Positions 8,964 through 15,996 of a stretch of 64,000 bases of DNA are shown in pieces (positions within the stretch are counted from its first letter, which is position 1; every line of letters starts with the position of its first letter). The notes under the pieces are model-generated. The model made no database searches, was not told the origin of the DNA, and saw only the letters and a program-made list of their open reading frames with translations. The position numbers and the translations under genes were made by a program. This DNA is from CAWDZK01 sp963726615 (GTDB taxonomy: Bacteria; Actinomycetota; Actinomycetes; JACCUZ01), in assembly GCA_963726615.1 (NCBI GenBank), contig CAVSCX010000010.1, positions 124,001 to 188,000 on the forward strand, in the 5' to 3' direction.

Positions 8964-9392
8964 TCAGCTGTCCTGCTCGTCGCCCTTGAGCTTGAACGGG
9001 TCGGCCGCGGGCGGCGAGGCCAGCTCCGCCCGGGGACAGGTGGCGATGGTCAGGCCGGCCCAGATCAGAGCGTCGTCGCACAGGCTTTCGACCGACCAGC
9101 CCTGGTCGAGCCCGTTCTCGCTCACGGTGACCTTGTAGATCGTGATCTCGTGCCGGTGCGGCGAGTCGTACATCACGGCGATCGACCCGATGAGCTTGGC
9201 CTCGCCGCGGGTCCCGCCGACACCGTCCCAGGGCGCGTCGTAGCGCTGCCAGAGCGAGGACGTGGCGTTCCAGATCCCGCCGGCCGACACGTCCAGCCGC
9301 CGGAGCTGCTGGAGGACCTGAGCGGCAGCGCGCTCGTCCAGGATCGCGGCCGGCCGGATGATCCGGACGTCCTCTCGTGCACCCACCGTCAT
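8964..9392 (-). CDS. conserved hypothetical protein
   Basis: I do not recognise the function. The 142-aa product starts at ATG 9392, shortly after GAAAGAAGG on the minus strand; a longer frame upstream is low complexity. It is a soluble protein with no membrane segment or signal peptide. Notable parts are IWNATSSLWQRYDAPWDG, an IGSIAVMYDSPHRHEITIYKV segment and a conserved-looking IWAGLTIATCP stretch near the C-terminus. It lies convergent with the cupin gene and divergent from adenosine deaminase. Codon use matches neighbours, so it looks like a real gene. Confidence 0.6.
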   Translation of the reverse strand: MTVGAREDVRIIRPAAILDERAAAQVLQQLRRLDVSAGGIWNATSSLWQRYDAPWDGVGGTRGEAKLIGSIAVMYDSPHRHEITIYKVTVSENGLDQGWSVESLCDDALIWAGLTIATCPRAELASPPAADPFKLKGDEQDS

Positions 9393-9442
9393 CCTTCTTT
9401 CCTCGTGCTCACCGGGGCCAGAGTTGAGAGTCTCGCAGACGG

Positions 9443-9448
9443 TACCGT
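9443..9448 (+). promoter_or_regulatory. putative -10 element of adenosine deaminase
   Basis: TACCGT ends 6 nt before the GTG start at 9455, with no ribosome binding site between, consistent with a leaderless transcript. Confidence 0.45.
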
Positions 9449-9454
9449 CCTTCC

Positions 9455-10549
9455 GTGACCAACTCTTTGACCACTTTGAGCGCAGATGACCTTCTTCCTG
9501 CGCCCAAGGTCCTGCTGCACGACCACCTGGACGGCGGACTGCGGCCGCGAACCGTCGTCGAGCTGGCGGCCGCAACCGGATATGCCGGCCTGCCCACCGA
9601 CGACGTCGACGGGCTCTCGGCCTGGTTCGTGGCCGCCGCCAACTCCGGCTCGCTGGAGCGCTACCTCGAGACCTTCGCGCACACCGTCGGCGTGATGCAG
9701 ACGCAGGACGCGCTGGCCCGGGTGGCCTCCGAGTGCGCTCAGGACCTGGCCGCCGACGGAGTGGTCTATGCCGAGGTGAGGTACGCCCCGGAGCTGCACC
9801 TGGAGGGCGACCTCGGCCTGGAGGCGGTCGTGGAGGCTGTCAATGCCGGTTTCCGGGAGGGCGAGCGGGTGGCCGCGGCCGCCGGGCACAGCATCCGGGT
9901 CGGAGCGCTGCTCACGGCCATGCGGCATGCGGCCCGCTCGCAGGAGATCGCCGAGCTCGCGGTCCGCTACCGCGACTCCGGGGTCGTGGGCTTCGACATC
10001 GCCGGCGCCGAGGCGGGCAACCCGCCGACCCGGCACCTGGACGCGTTCGAGTACCTGCAGCGCGAGAACGCGCACTTCACGATCCACGCGGGCGAGGCGT
10101 TCGGTCTGCCGTCGATCTGGCAGGCCATCCAGTGGTGCGGCGCCGACAGGCTGGGCCACGGGGTGCGGATCATCGACGACATCTCCGTCGCCCCTGACGG
10201 CTCCGCGACGCTGGGACGGCTCGCGGCGTACGTCCGGGACAAGCGCATCCCGTTGGAGATGGCGCCCACGTCCAACGTCATGACCGGTGCCGCGGCCTCG
10301 ATCGCCGAGCATCCGATCGGGCTGTTGCGCCGCCTCGGCTTCCGGGTCACGATCAACACGGACAACCGGCTCATGAGCGGGACGTCCATGACCCAGGAGA
10401 TGGTGCAGCTCGCCGAGGCGTTCGGCTACGGCTACGACGACTTCCGCTGGTTCACGATCAATGCGATGAAGTCGGCCTTCATCCCGTTCGACGAGCGCTT
10501 GGCGGTCATCGAGGACGTCGTCAAGCCCGGCTACGCCGCCCTGGCCTGA
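9455..10549 (+). CDS. add: adenosine deaminase
   Basis: Deaminates adenosine or deoxyadenosine to inosine or deoxyinosine, which purine nucleoside phosphorylase (17.7 kb) can cleave. The product is 364 aa from GTG 9455. Metal ligands His22 and His24 sit in LLHDHLDGG, the usual HxH motif. HAGEAFG near residue 211 carries the third histidine and the catalytic glutamate follows. RLGHGVRI and INTDNRLMSG near residue 303 supply the remaining His and Asp residues. The replacement of the common HxHLxG by HDHLDGG is typical of the actinobacterial subgroup. It has its own leaderless-type promoter. Confidence 0.95.
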   Translation: MTNSLTTLSADDLLPAPKVLLHDHLDGGLRPRTVVELAAATGYAGLPTDDVDGLSAWFVAAANSGSLERYLETFAHTVGVMQTQDALARVASECAQDLAADGVVYAEVRYAPELHLEGDLGLEAVVEAVNAGFREGERVAAAAGHSIRVGALLTAMRHAARSQEIAELAVRYRDSGVVGFDIAGAEAGNPPTRHLDAFEYLQRENAHFTIHAGEAFGLPSIWQAIQWCGADRLGHGVRIIDDISVAPDGSATLGRLAAYVRDKRIPLEMAPTSNVMTGAAASIAEHPIGLLRRLGFRVTINTDNRLMSGTSMTQEMVQLAEAFGYGYDDFRWFTINAMKSAFIPFDERLAVIEDVVKPGYAALA

Positions 10550-10565
10550 CCGGCGGCCTGGCAGG

Positions 10566-10598
10566 GGGCGCCGCCGGGACCGAGCTCGGGCGGCGCCC
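10566..10598. terminator. bidirectional hairpin between add and a convergent small gene
   Basis: Perfect 10-bp arms GGGCGCCGCC (10566-10575) and GGCGGCGCCC (10589-10598) with a 13-nt loop lie between two convergent genes. There is no T-run, as is common in high-GC actinobacteria. Confidence 0.7.
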
Positions 10599-10612
10599 GT
10601 CACCCGTTCGGC

Positions 10613-10813
10613 TCAGGCGGCGACGGGTGTTGCCGGCCGGGCGTCGCCGGCAGCAGCGGTCGTGGTGCCGTGCGGGGTCAGCAGGTTGACTGTCGCGCAG
10701 CGGGTGCAGCGGTAGATCAGGTCCAAGCCCTGCTCGGTGCTGACGAGGGTTTCGATGGAGCGCGCGCCGCGCAGCTCGCGCAGGCCGCACTCGTGGCAGT
10801 TGGTGAGGAACAT
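10613..10813 (-). CDS. small zinc-ribbon protein
   Basis: A 66-aa protein with paired CxxC motifs: Cys6 and Cys9 in NCHECG, and Cys36 and Cys39 in YRCTRC. The 26-residue spacing between the pairs fits a treble or ribbon-type structural zinc site. The middle segment GARSIETLVSTEQG is polar and the C-terminal 25 residues are Ala/Thr/Pro-rich and probably disordered. It is divergent from a LysR-type gene across a 57-bp spacer. Similar small ribbon proteins are often of unknown role; nucleic-acid or protein binding is a guess. Confidence 0.65.
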   Translation of the reverse strand: MFLTNCHECGLRELRGARSIETLVSTEQGLDLIYRCTRCATVNLLTPHGTTTAAAGDARPATPVAA

Positions 10814-10825
10814 GTCTCTATGGTC

Positions 10826-10836
10826 GGCACTGTGCC
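10826..10836. promoter_or_regulatory. short palindrome in divergent promoter region
   Basis: GGCACTGTGCC (GGCAC-T-GTGCC) sits in the AT-richer 57-bp spacer between the zinc-ribbon gene and the LysR-type gene. A LysR operator is possible but no classical T-N11-A site stands out. Confidence 0.3.
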
Positions 10837-10870
10837 ATCATAAGTCCAACCACTATTTCTGGGGTTCATC

Positions 10871-11815
10871 ATGAGCAGACCTTATGCTCCCGCGTTCGAC
10901 ACCAAGCAGCTGCTGGCGCTGCTCGCGGTGGTCGACACGGGGACCTTCAGCGCGGCCGCCGACGAGCTCGGATACACCCAGTCCGCGGTGAGCCAGCAGG
11001 TGGCCGGGCTGGAACGGGCCGTGGGCGCCCGGCTGTTCGACCGCCCGGGTGGTCCCAGCCATGTCCGGCTCACGCCGCTGGGGGACGTCCTCGCCGGCCA
11101 CGCCCGCACGATCGTGGCGCGGTTGCACGCGGCGGCGGCCGACATCGTCGCCGTCCGCGCCGGCACCAAGGGCAGCCTGCGCGTCGGCACGATGCAGAGC
11201 ATCGGCACCAAGGTCCTTCCGCGGCTGCTCCGGCGCTACCGGGAGGGCCATCCCGACCTCGAGCTGCTCCCGCAGGAGACCTGGGACATGGCCGAGCTGG
11301 CGGCGGCCGTGGAGGACGGCCGGTTCGACCTGTCGTTCGCCCAGCTACCGCTGCCCGAGGGCCCGTTCTCCGTCCGCCGGGTGCTGGACGACCCGTACGT
11401 GCTGGTCGCGCCCGCCGAGGCGCCGGAGGCCGGCAGCGAGTCGGTCACCCTGCGTGCCGCGGCCCGGCTGCCGCTGATCGGCTTCAGCGACCCGCAGGAG
11501 AACGAGGACCTGGTCTACTACCTTCGCCGGACCGGCATCGAGCCGTCGTTCGTGTTCCGCTCGAACGACAACCCGACAATCCAGGGGTTCGTCGCCGCCG
11601 GGCTCGGCTACGCGCTGATGCCCCGGCTGACCGTGGACGAGGACGACCCCGAGGTGTCGGTCATCCCCTCGGTGTCGGGCCTGCCGCCGCGCAACCTGGC
11701 GGTGGTCTGGCACGCGGACCGGCAGCCCTCGCCGCACGTGGAGCAGTTCGTCGAGCTGGCGGTCGACGTGTGTGCCGAGGTGAGCCGGGACTGGGAGGAG
11801 TCCACCGCCGGCTAG
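10871..11815 (+). CDS. LysR-family transcriptional regulator
   Basis: A DNA-binding regulator of 314 aa. The N-terminal winged HTH is clear: FDTKQLLALLAVVDTG, then FSAAADELGYTQSAVSQQ and LERAVGARLFDRP. A linker helix leads to the periplasmic-binding-like effector domain, which includes KGSLRVGTMQS, RRYREGHPDLELLPQE and FVAAGLGYALMPRLTVD. It is autogenous-type in layout, divergent from a small zinc-ribbon gene. The target and effector are unknown. The neighbouring uridine-kinase-like gene is convergent and not in its operon. Confidence 0.92.
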   Translation: MSRPYAPAFDTKQLLALLAVVDTGTFSAAADELGYTQSAVSQQVAGLERAVGARLFDRPGGPSHVRLTPLGDVLAGHARTIVARLHAAAADIVAVRAGTKGSLRVGTMQSIGTKVLPRLLRRYREGHPDLELLPQETWDMAELAAAVEDGRFDLSFAQLPLPEGPFSVRRVLDDPYVLVAPAEAPEAGSESVTLRAAARLPLIGFSDPQENEDLVYYLRRTGIEPSFVFRSNDNPTIQGFVAAGLGYALMPRLTVDEDDPEVSVIPSVSGLPPRNLAVVWHADRQPSPHVEQFVELAVDVCAEVSRDWEESTAG

Positions 11816-11827
11816 TGGCCGAGCGGG

Positions 11828-12427
11828 TCAGGCCCGGCCGGCCGCCCGCAGGGCGGCCAGGGTGTGCGACCGGTCGCACGGCCTGCAGCCGAGCGCCACC
11901 TGCCGGGACACGACGGCCGGCTCGGCGTGCAGCAACGCGATGCCGCGCCGGAGCAGCGTGAGCGGGGGCTTGCGGTGCTCGCGCAGGTCCCGGCCCAGCC
12001 GGCGGAGGAAGTTCTTGACCCGGGACCGCCGGACCGCGACGGCGTCCCGGAGCAGGCCGCGCTCTCGGGCCGCGGCGACAAGCTCGGCCGCGAAGATCCC
12101 GGTGCCGACGAACGCGCGGGAGTCGCCGATGTCGAACCGGCGGGAGCCGACCCGGCCGTCGCGGGAGATGTCGTAGATCGGCACGTCGGCGGTCCCGCAG
12201 CGGCAGAGCTGCTCCAGCGCAGCCAGGGCGCCCTCGGCGTCCCAGGACGCAGGGTCGTCCCAGTCGACGATGCCGAGCAGCGGGTGCCGCGGTGCGGTGG
12301 GGTCGCTGCCGTCCTTGTAGAAGTGGTCCAGGTCGAGGATCGGCAGCCCGGACTCCTCGGCCAGGTGCGTCTTGCCGGACCCGGAGGGACCCGCCAGCAG
12401 CACGAGACGGGCGGTAGGCGGAGTCAC
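11828..12427 (-). CDS. uridine kinase-like P-loop protein
   Basis: A P-loop protein of 199 aa from GTG 12427. Walker A is LLAGPSGSGKTHLAE around residues 9-23, followed by ILDLDHFYKDGSDPT and DWDDPASWD, which match the substrate region of uridine/cytidine kinases. VPIYDISRDGRV corresponds to the segment after the lid. The C-terminal part lacks the rest of a classical uridine kinase and instead has a basic stretch RRSRVKNFLRRLGRDLREH. Its place among nucleoside salvage genes supports a nucleoside kinase role, but this is inference. Confidence 0.78.
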   Translation of the reverse strand: MTPPTARLVLLAGPSGSGKTHLAEESGLPILDLDHFYKDGSDPTAPRHPLLGIVDWDDPASWDAEGALAALEQLCRCGTADVPIYDISRDGRVGSRRFDIGDSRAFVGTGIFAAELVAAARERGLLRDAVAVRRSRVKNFLRRLGRDLREHRKPPLTLLRRGIALLHAEPAVVSRQVALGCRPCDRSHTLAALRAAGRA

Positions 12428-12434
12428 CCGCCGG

Positions 12435-12440
12435 AGGCTA
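12435..12440 (-). promoter_or_regulatory. putative -10 element of the uridine kinase-like gene
   Basis: TAGCCT on the minus strand lies 7 nt before GTG 12427 with no ribosome site, consistent with leaderless transcription. Confidence 0.4.
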
Positions 12441-12452
12441 CCGGGGTCGGAT

Positions 12453-13328
12453 TCATACCCCGATGGGGTGCCAGACCGTCTTGGTCTCGAGGTGGGCCCG
12501 CATCCGGGTCAGGTCCGGGGTCCGGGCCCAGTCGGTGCGTGCGGGGCGGACCACGCGCTTCAGGTTGTCCGCGGCGGCGACCTGCAGGTCGGTGGCGTCG
12601 GACTCGGCGGCGCCGGCCAGGTCGATGCTGTTGACGTCCATGTGCGAGGCCAGCCACGGGGCGACCTCGGCGGTCACGCCGGTCAGCACGTTGACGACAC
12701 CGCCGGGGACGTCGGAGGTGGCGAGCACCTCGGACAGCGTGACCGCCGGGAGCGGCCGGCGCTCGCTGGCCAGGACCACGACGGTGTTGCCGCTGACGAT
12801 CGCCGGAGCGACGACCGACACCAGGCCCAGCAGCGACGAGTCCTGCGGCGCGATGGCTGCGACCACGCCGGTCGGCTCAGGGACCGAGAAGTCGAAGTAC
12901 GGCCCCGCGACGGAGTTCGCCGAACCCATCACCTGGGCGAGCTTGTCCGACCAGCCGGCGTACCAGACCCAACGGTCGACGGCGGCGTCGACGACGCCCT
13001 CCGCCTTGCCGCGCGAGACACCCTCGCCCTGGGCGACCTCGTCGACGAACTGCGACCGTCGGCCCTCGAGCAGCTCGGCCACCCGGTAGAGCACCTGGCC
13101 GCGGTTGTACGCGGTCGCGGCGGCCCAGCCGGGGAAGGCCTTGCGGGCCGCGACGACGGAGTCGCGGGCGTCCTTGCGGGAACCCATCGCTGCGTTCGCA
13201 AGGAATGTGCCCTTGCTGTCGGTGACCTCGTAGGACCTGCCGCTCTCGGACCGGGGGAACTTCCCGCCGATGAACAGCTTGTAGGTCTTGCGGACGTCCA
13301 GACGCTCGGAGATCTCCCTAGACGGCAA
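12453..13328 (-). CDS. aldehyde dehydrogenase-like protein lacking the catalytic domain
   Basis: A 291-aa truncated ALDH-fold protein. The N-terminal NAD-binding half is recognisable: KLFIGGKFPRSESGRSYEV, GWAAATAYNRGQVLYR, a PTGVVAAIAPQDSSLL segment where active enzymes have PWNFP, and VPGGVVNVLTG. The catalytic cysteine region and its glutamate (ELGGK) are absent: the chain ends about 25 residues after the point where they should start. I place the start at TTG 13328, 6 nt after GGAGG and overlapping the upstream ALDH stop by 11 nt, which implies coupling. The layout resembles the C-terminal pseudo-ALDH domain of ALDH16 encoded separately. Confidence 0.8.
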   Translation of the reverse strand: MPSREISERLDVRKTYKLFIGGKFPRSESGRSYEVTDSKGTFLANAAMGSRKDARDSVVAARKAFPGWAAATAYNRGQVLYRVAELLEGRRSQFVDEVAQGEGVSRGKAEGVVDAAVDRWVWYAGWSDKLAQVMGSANSVAGPYFDFSVPEPTGVVAAIAPQDSSLLGLVSVVAPAIVSGNTVVVLASERRPLPAVTLSEVLATSDVPGGVVNVLTGVTAEVAPWLASHMDVNSIDLAGAAESDATDLQVAAADNLKRVVRPARTDWARTPDLTRMRAHLETKTVWHPIGV

Positions 13329-14769
13329 GGTAGGCCTCCAGCCCGTGGCGGCCGCCCTCGCGGCCGTAGCCCGACTCCTTGTAGCCGCCGAACGGTGACG
13401 CCGGGTCGAACCGGTTGAACGTGTTGGCCCACACCACCCCGGCGCGCAGCTGGTTGGCCATCCAGAGGATCCGGGAACCCTTGTCGGTCCAGACACCCGC
13501 GGACAGGCCGTAGGGGGTGTTGTTGGCCTTCTCGACCGCCTCGGCCGGGGTGCGGAAGGTGAGCACCGACAGGACGGGGCCGAAGATCTCCTCGCGGGCG
13601 ATCCGGTGCGCCTGGGAGACGCCGGTGAAGACCGTCGGCGGGAACCAGAAGCCCTTCGCCGGGATCTCGCAGGCCGGCGACCAGCGTTCGGCGCCCTCGG
13701 ACTCGCCGACCGCGGAGAGCTCCCGGATCCGGGCCAGCTGCTCGGCGGAGTTGATCGCGCCGATGTCAGTGTTCTTGTCCAGCGGGTCGCCCAGGCGCAG
13801 GGTGCCCAGGCGCCGCTTGAGCGAGTCGAGCACCTCGTCGTACGCCGACTCCTGGACCAGCAGGCGCGAGCCGGCGCAGCAGACGTGGCCCTGGTTGAAG
13901 AAGATGCCGTTGACGATGCCCTCGACGGCCTGGTCGACCGGCGCGTCGTCGAACACGATGTTGGCGGCCTTGCCGCCGAGCTCGAGGGTGACCTTCTTCG
14001 CCGAGCCCGCCGTCGAGCGGGCGATCATCTTGCCGACCTCGGTCGACCCGGTGAACGCGACCTTGTCGACGCCCTCGTGCTCGACCAGTGCGCGCCCGGT
14101 GTCGCCGGCGCCGGTGAGGATGTTGACCACCCCCGGCGGCAGGTCGGCCTGCTGGCAGATCTCGGCGAACAGCAGGGCAGTCAGCGGCGTGGTCTCGGCC
14201 GGCTTCAGCACGACGGTGTTGCCGCAGGCCAGGGCGGGGGCGATCTTCCACGCGAGCATGAGCAGCGGGAAGTTCCACGGGATGACCTGGCCGGCGACTC
14301 CCAGCGGTTTCGGAGCCGCGCCGAACCCGGCGTGCTCGAGCTTGTCGGCCCAGCCGGCGTAGTGGAAGAACCACGCCGAGACGAGCGGGATGTCGACGTC
14401 GCGCGACTCGCGGATCGGCTTGCCGTTGTCCAGCGACTCGAGCACCGCCAGCTCGCGGGCCCGCTCCTGCACGATCCGGGCGATCCGGAACAGGTACTTG
14501 CCGCGCTCGCGAGCGGGCAGCTTCGACCAGACCCGGTCGTAGGCCTTGCGCGCTGCGGCCACCGCGCGGTCAACGTCCGTGGGGCCGGCCTCGGTGATCT
14601 CGGCGAGCACCTCCTCGGAGGCGGGGCTCACCGTCTTGAAGGTGCGCCCGTCGGTGGTGTCGACGAACTGGCCGTCGATGAACAGGCCGTAGGACGGCTT
14701 GAGGTCGACGATGGCGCGCGACTCCGGCGCCGGGGCGTACTCGAACTTCTTGCTGGTCATCGAGGCCAT
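13318..14769 (-). CDS. NAD-dependent aldehyde dehydrogenase
   Basis: A full-length ALDH of 483 aa that oxidises an aldehyde to the acid. Landmarks are GLFIDGQFVDTTDGRTF, VIPWNFPLLMLAWK, FTGSTEVGKMI, VTLELGGKAANIV with the general-base glutamate, and GHVCCAGSRL with the nucleophile at Cys297/298. EEIFGPVLSV and FNRFDPASPFGGYKESGYG are also present. deoC lies 5 nt upstream and a catalytically incomplete ALDH overlaps downstream. The obvious substrate is the acetaldehyde released by DeoC, or a related short aldehyde; this is inferred from context. Confidence 0.93.
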   Translation of the reverse strand: MASMTSKKFEYAPAPESRAIVDLKPSYGLFIDGQFVDTTDGRTFKTVSPASEEVLAEITEAGPTDVDRAVAAARKAYDRVWSKLPARERGKYLFRIARIVQERARELAVLESLDNGKPIRESRDVDIPLVSAWFFHYAGWADKLEHAGFGAAPKPLGVAGQVIPWNFPLLMLAWKIAPALACGNTVVLKPAETTPLTALLFAEICQQADLPPGVVNILTGAGDTGRALVEHEGVDKVAFTGSTEVGKMIARSTAGSAKKVTLELGGKAANIVFDDAPVDQAVEGIVNGIFFNQGHVCCAGSRLLVQESAYDEVLDSLKRRLGTLRLGDPLDKNTDIGAINSAEQLARIRELSAVGESEGAERWSPACEIPAKGFWFPPTVFTGVSQAHRIAREEIFGPVLSVLTFRTPAEAVEKANNTPYGLSAGVWTDKGSRILWMANQLRAGVVWANTFNRFDPASPFGGYKESGYGREGGRHGLEAYLAV

Positions 14770-14774
14770 GGTGA

Positions 14775-15752
14775 TCAGTCCAGCGTGAAGTAGTCGGGGC
14801 CGCTGTAGCGGCCGGTGGTCATCTTGGTCCGCTGCATGAGCAGGTCGTTGAGCAGGCTGCTCGCGCCGAGGCGGAACCAGTCGGGGTCGAGCCAGTCGTC
14901 GCCGACGGTCTCGTTGACGAGCACGAGGTACTTGATCGCGTCCTTGGTGGTGCGGATGCCGCCGGCCGGCTTGACGCCTACCTGCCGACCGGTCGTCGCG
15001 CGGAAGTCGCGCACGGCCTCGAGCATCACCAGCGTCACCGGCAGGGTGGCCGCCGGCGCGATCTTGCCGGTCGAGGTCTTGATGAAGTCACCGCCGGCGA
15101 TCATCCCGAGCCAGGAGGCCCGGCGCACGTTGTCGTAGGTCACCAGCTCGCCGGTCTCGAGGATCACCTTGAGGTGCGCGTCGCCGCACGCCGCCTTGGT
15201 GGCCACGATCTCCTCGTACACCTCGAGGTAGCGGCCGGAGAGGAAGGCGCCCCGGTCGATGACCATGTCGATCTCGTCCGCGCCGGCGGACACCGCGTCG
15301 CGGGTGTCGGCGAGCTTGACCTCGAGGCTGGCGCGCCCGCTGGGGAACGCCGTCGCGACGCTTGCGACTTTCACGCCGCTGCCGTGCAACGCCTCGACCG
15401 CGACCGGGACCATGTCCGGGTAGACGCAGATGGCCGCAACCCGGGGCGTCTCGGGCACGGCCGGGTCGGGCCGCATGGCCTTCGCGCAGAGCGCCCGGAC
15501 CTTGCCGGGGGTGTCCTGGCCCTCGAGCGTGGTGAGGTCGATCATCTGGATCGCCAGGTCGATGGCCCAGGCCTTCGCCGAGGTCTTGATCGACCGGGTG
15601 GCCAGTGTGGCGGCCCGGGCCTCGGCGCCCACCTGGTCGACGCCGGGCAGGCCGTGCAGGAACCGTCGGAGCGCGGCGTCGGAGGCGGTGATCCCGGCGA
15701 CGTCGAGGCCGCTGAGGACCGGGTCGACCGACGGTGGAGCGGTCGCAGTCAC
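14775..15752 (-). CDS. deoC: deoxyribose-phosphate aldolase
   Basis: Cleaves 2-deoxyribose-5-phosphate to acetaldehyde and glyceraldehyde-3-phosphate. The 325-aa product from GTG 15752 belongs to the longer DeoC class (the eukaryotic-like type II subgroup) rather than the 220-aa class. Key parts are VAAICVYPDMV, ADEIDMVIDRGAFLSG, LKVILETGEL, the Schiff-base lysine in GDFIKTSTGK (Lys225) and VGVKPAGGIRTTKDA. It heads an operon with two ALDH genes. TAGACT 6 nt before the start suggests a leaderless mRNA. Confidence 0.95.
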   Translation of the reverse strand: MTATAPPSVDPVLSGLDVAGITASDAALRRFLHGLPGVDQVGAEARAATLATRSIKTSAKAWAIDLAIQMIDLTTLEGQDTPGKVRALCAKAMRPDPAVPETPRVAAICVYPDMVPVAVEALHGSGVKVASVATAFPSGRASLEVKLADTRDAVSAGADEIDMVIDRGAFLSGRYLEVYEEIVATKAACGDAHLKVILETGELVTYDNVRRASWLGMIAGGDFIKTSTGKIAPAATLPVTLVMLEAVRDFRATTGRQVGVKPAGGIRTTKDAIKYLVLVNETVGDDWLDPDWFRLGASSLLNDLLMQRTKMTTGRYSGPDYFTLD

Positions 15753-15758
15753 CGCCCG

Positions 15759-15764
15759 AGTCTA
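15759..15764 (-). promoter_or_regulatory. putative -10 element of deoC
   Basis: TAGACT on the minus strand, 6 nt before the GTG start of deoC, with no ribosome binding site between. Confidence 0.45.
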
Positions 15765-15805
15765 GCCCGGTCGCAGCAACCCGGCTTCCCCGGTCGTCGG
15801 GGCTC

Positions 15806-15996
15806 ATGACCGTCGGCGGGCGACGGTGACGGCGACGGCGACGGCGACGGCGACCAGGATTCCTCCGGTCGCGAGCAGCGCGAGCGGGACGGCGACGCCG
15901 GCCCGTCCGGGAAGAAGGACTGGACGGCGGACGGGACGGCGAACAGCGTGCCGACCGAGGCGACGACGAGCAGCTCAACCCGGTCCGCGCGGCTCA
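15806..15996 (-). pseudogene. possible frameshifted small membrane protein
   Basis: Downstream of the mutase gene the minus strand encodes VELLVVASVGTLFAVPSAVQ and FFPDG in one frame, then RAGVAVPLALLATGGILVA with a Val-Ala run and TVARRRS before a TGA at 15806-15808 in another frame. Joined near 15900-15908 the two parts make a plausible protein of about 60 aa with two hydrophobic helices and a basic tail. Neither half has a good ATG/GTG start: CTG overlaps the mutase stop. It may be a decayed gene or a sequencing error. Weak case. Confidence 0.3.
15822..15855. repeat. hexamer microsatellite (GACGGC)n
   Basis: About five tandem GACGGC/GACGGT units plus a partial one. On the minus strand it reads GCCGTC and would encode a Val-Ala run in the possible membrane peptide. 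It is a likely site of length variation. Confidence 0.7.

Noticed and set aside
12372..13418. 348-codon plus-strand frame over the ALDH genes
   Set aside because: Antisense shadow of two clearly recognised ALDH-fold genes, with no recognisable domain.
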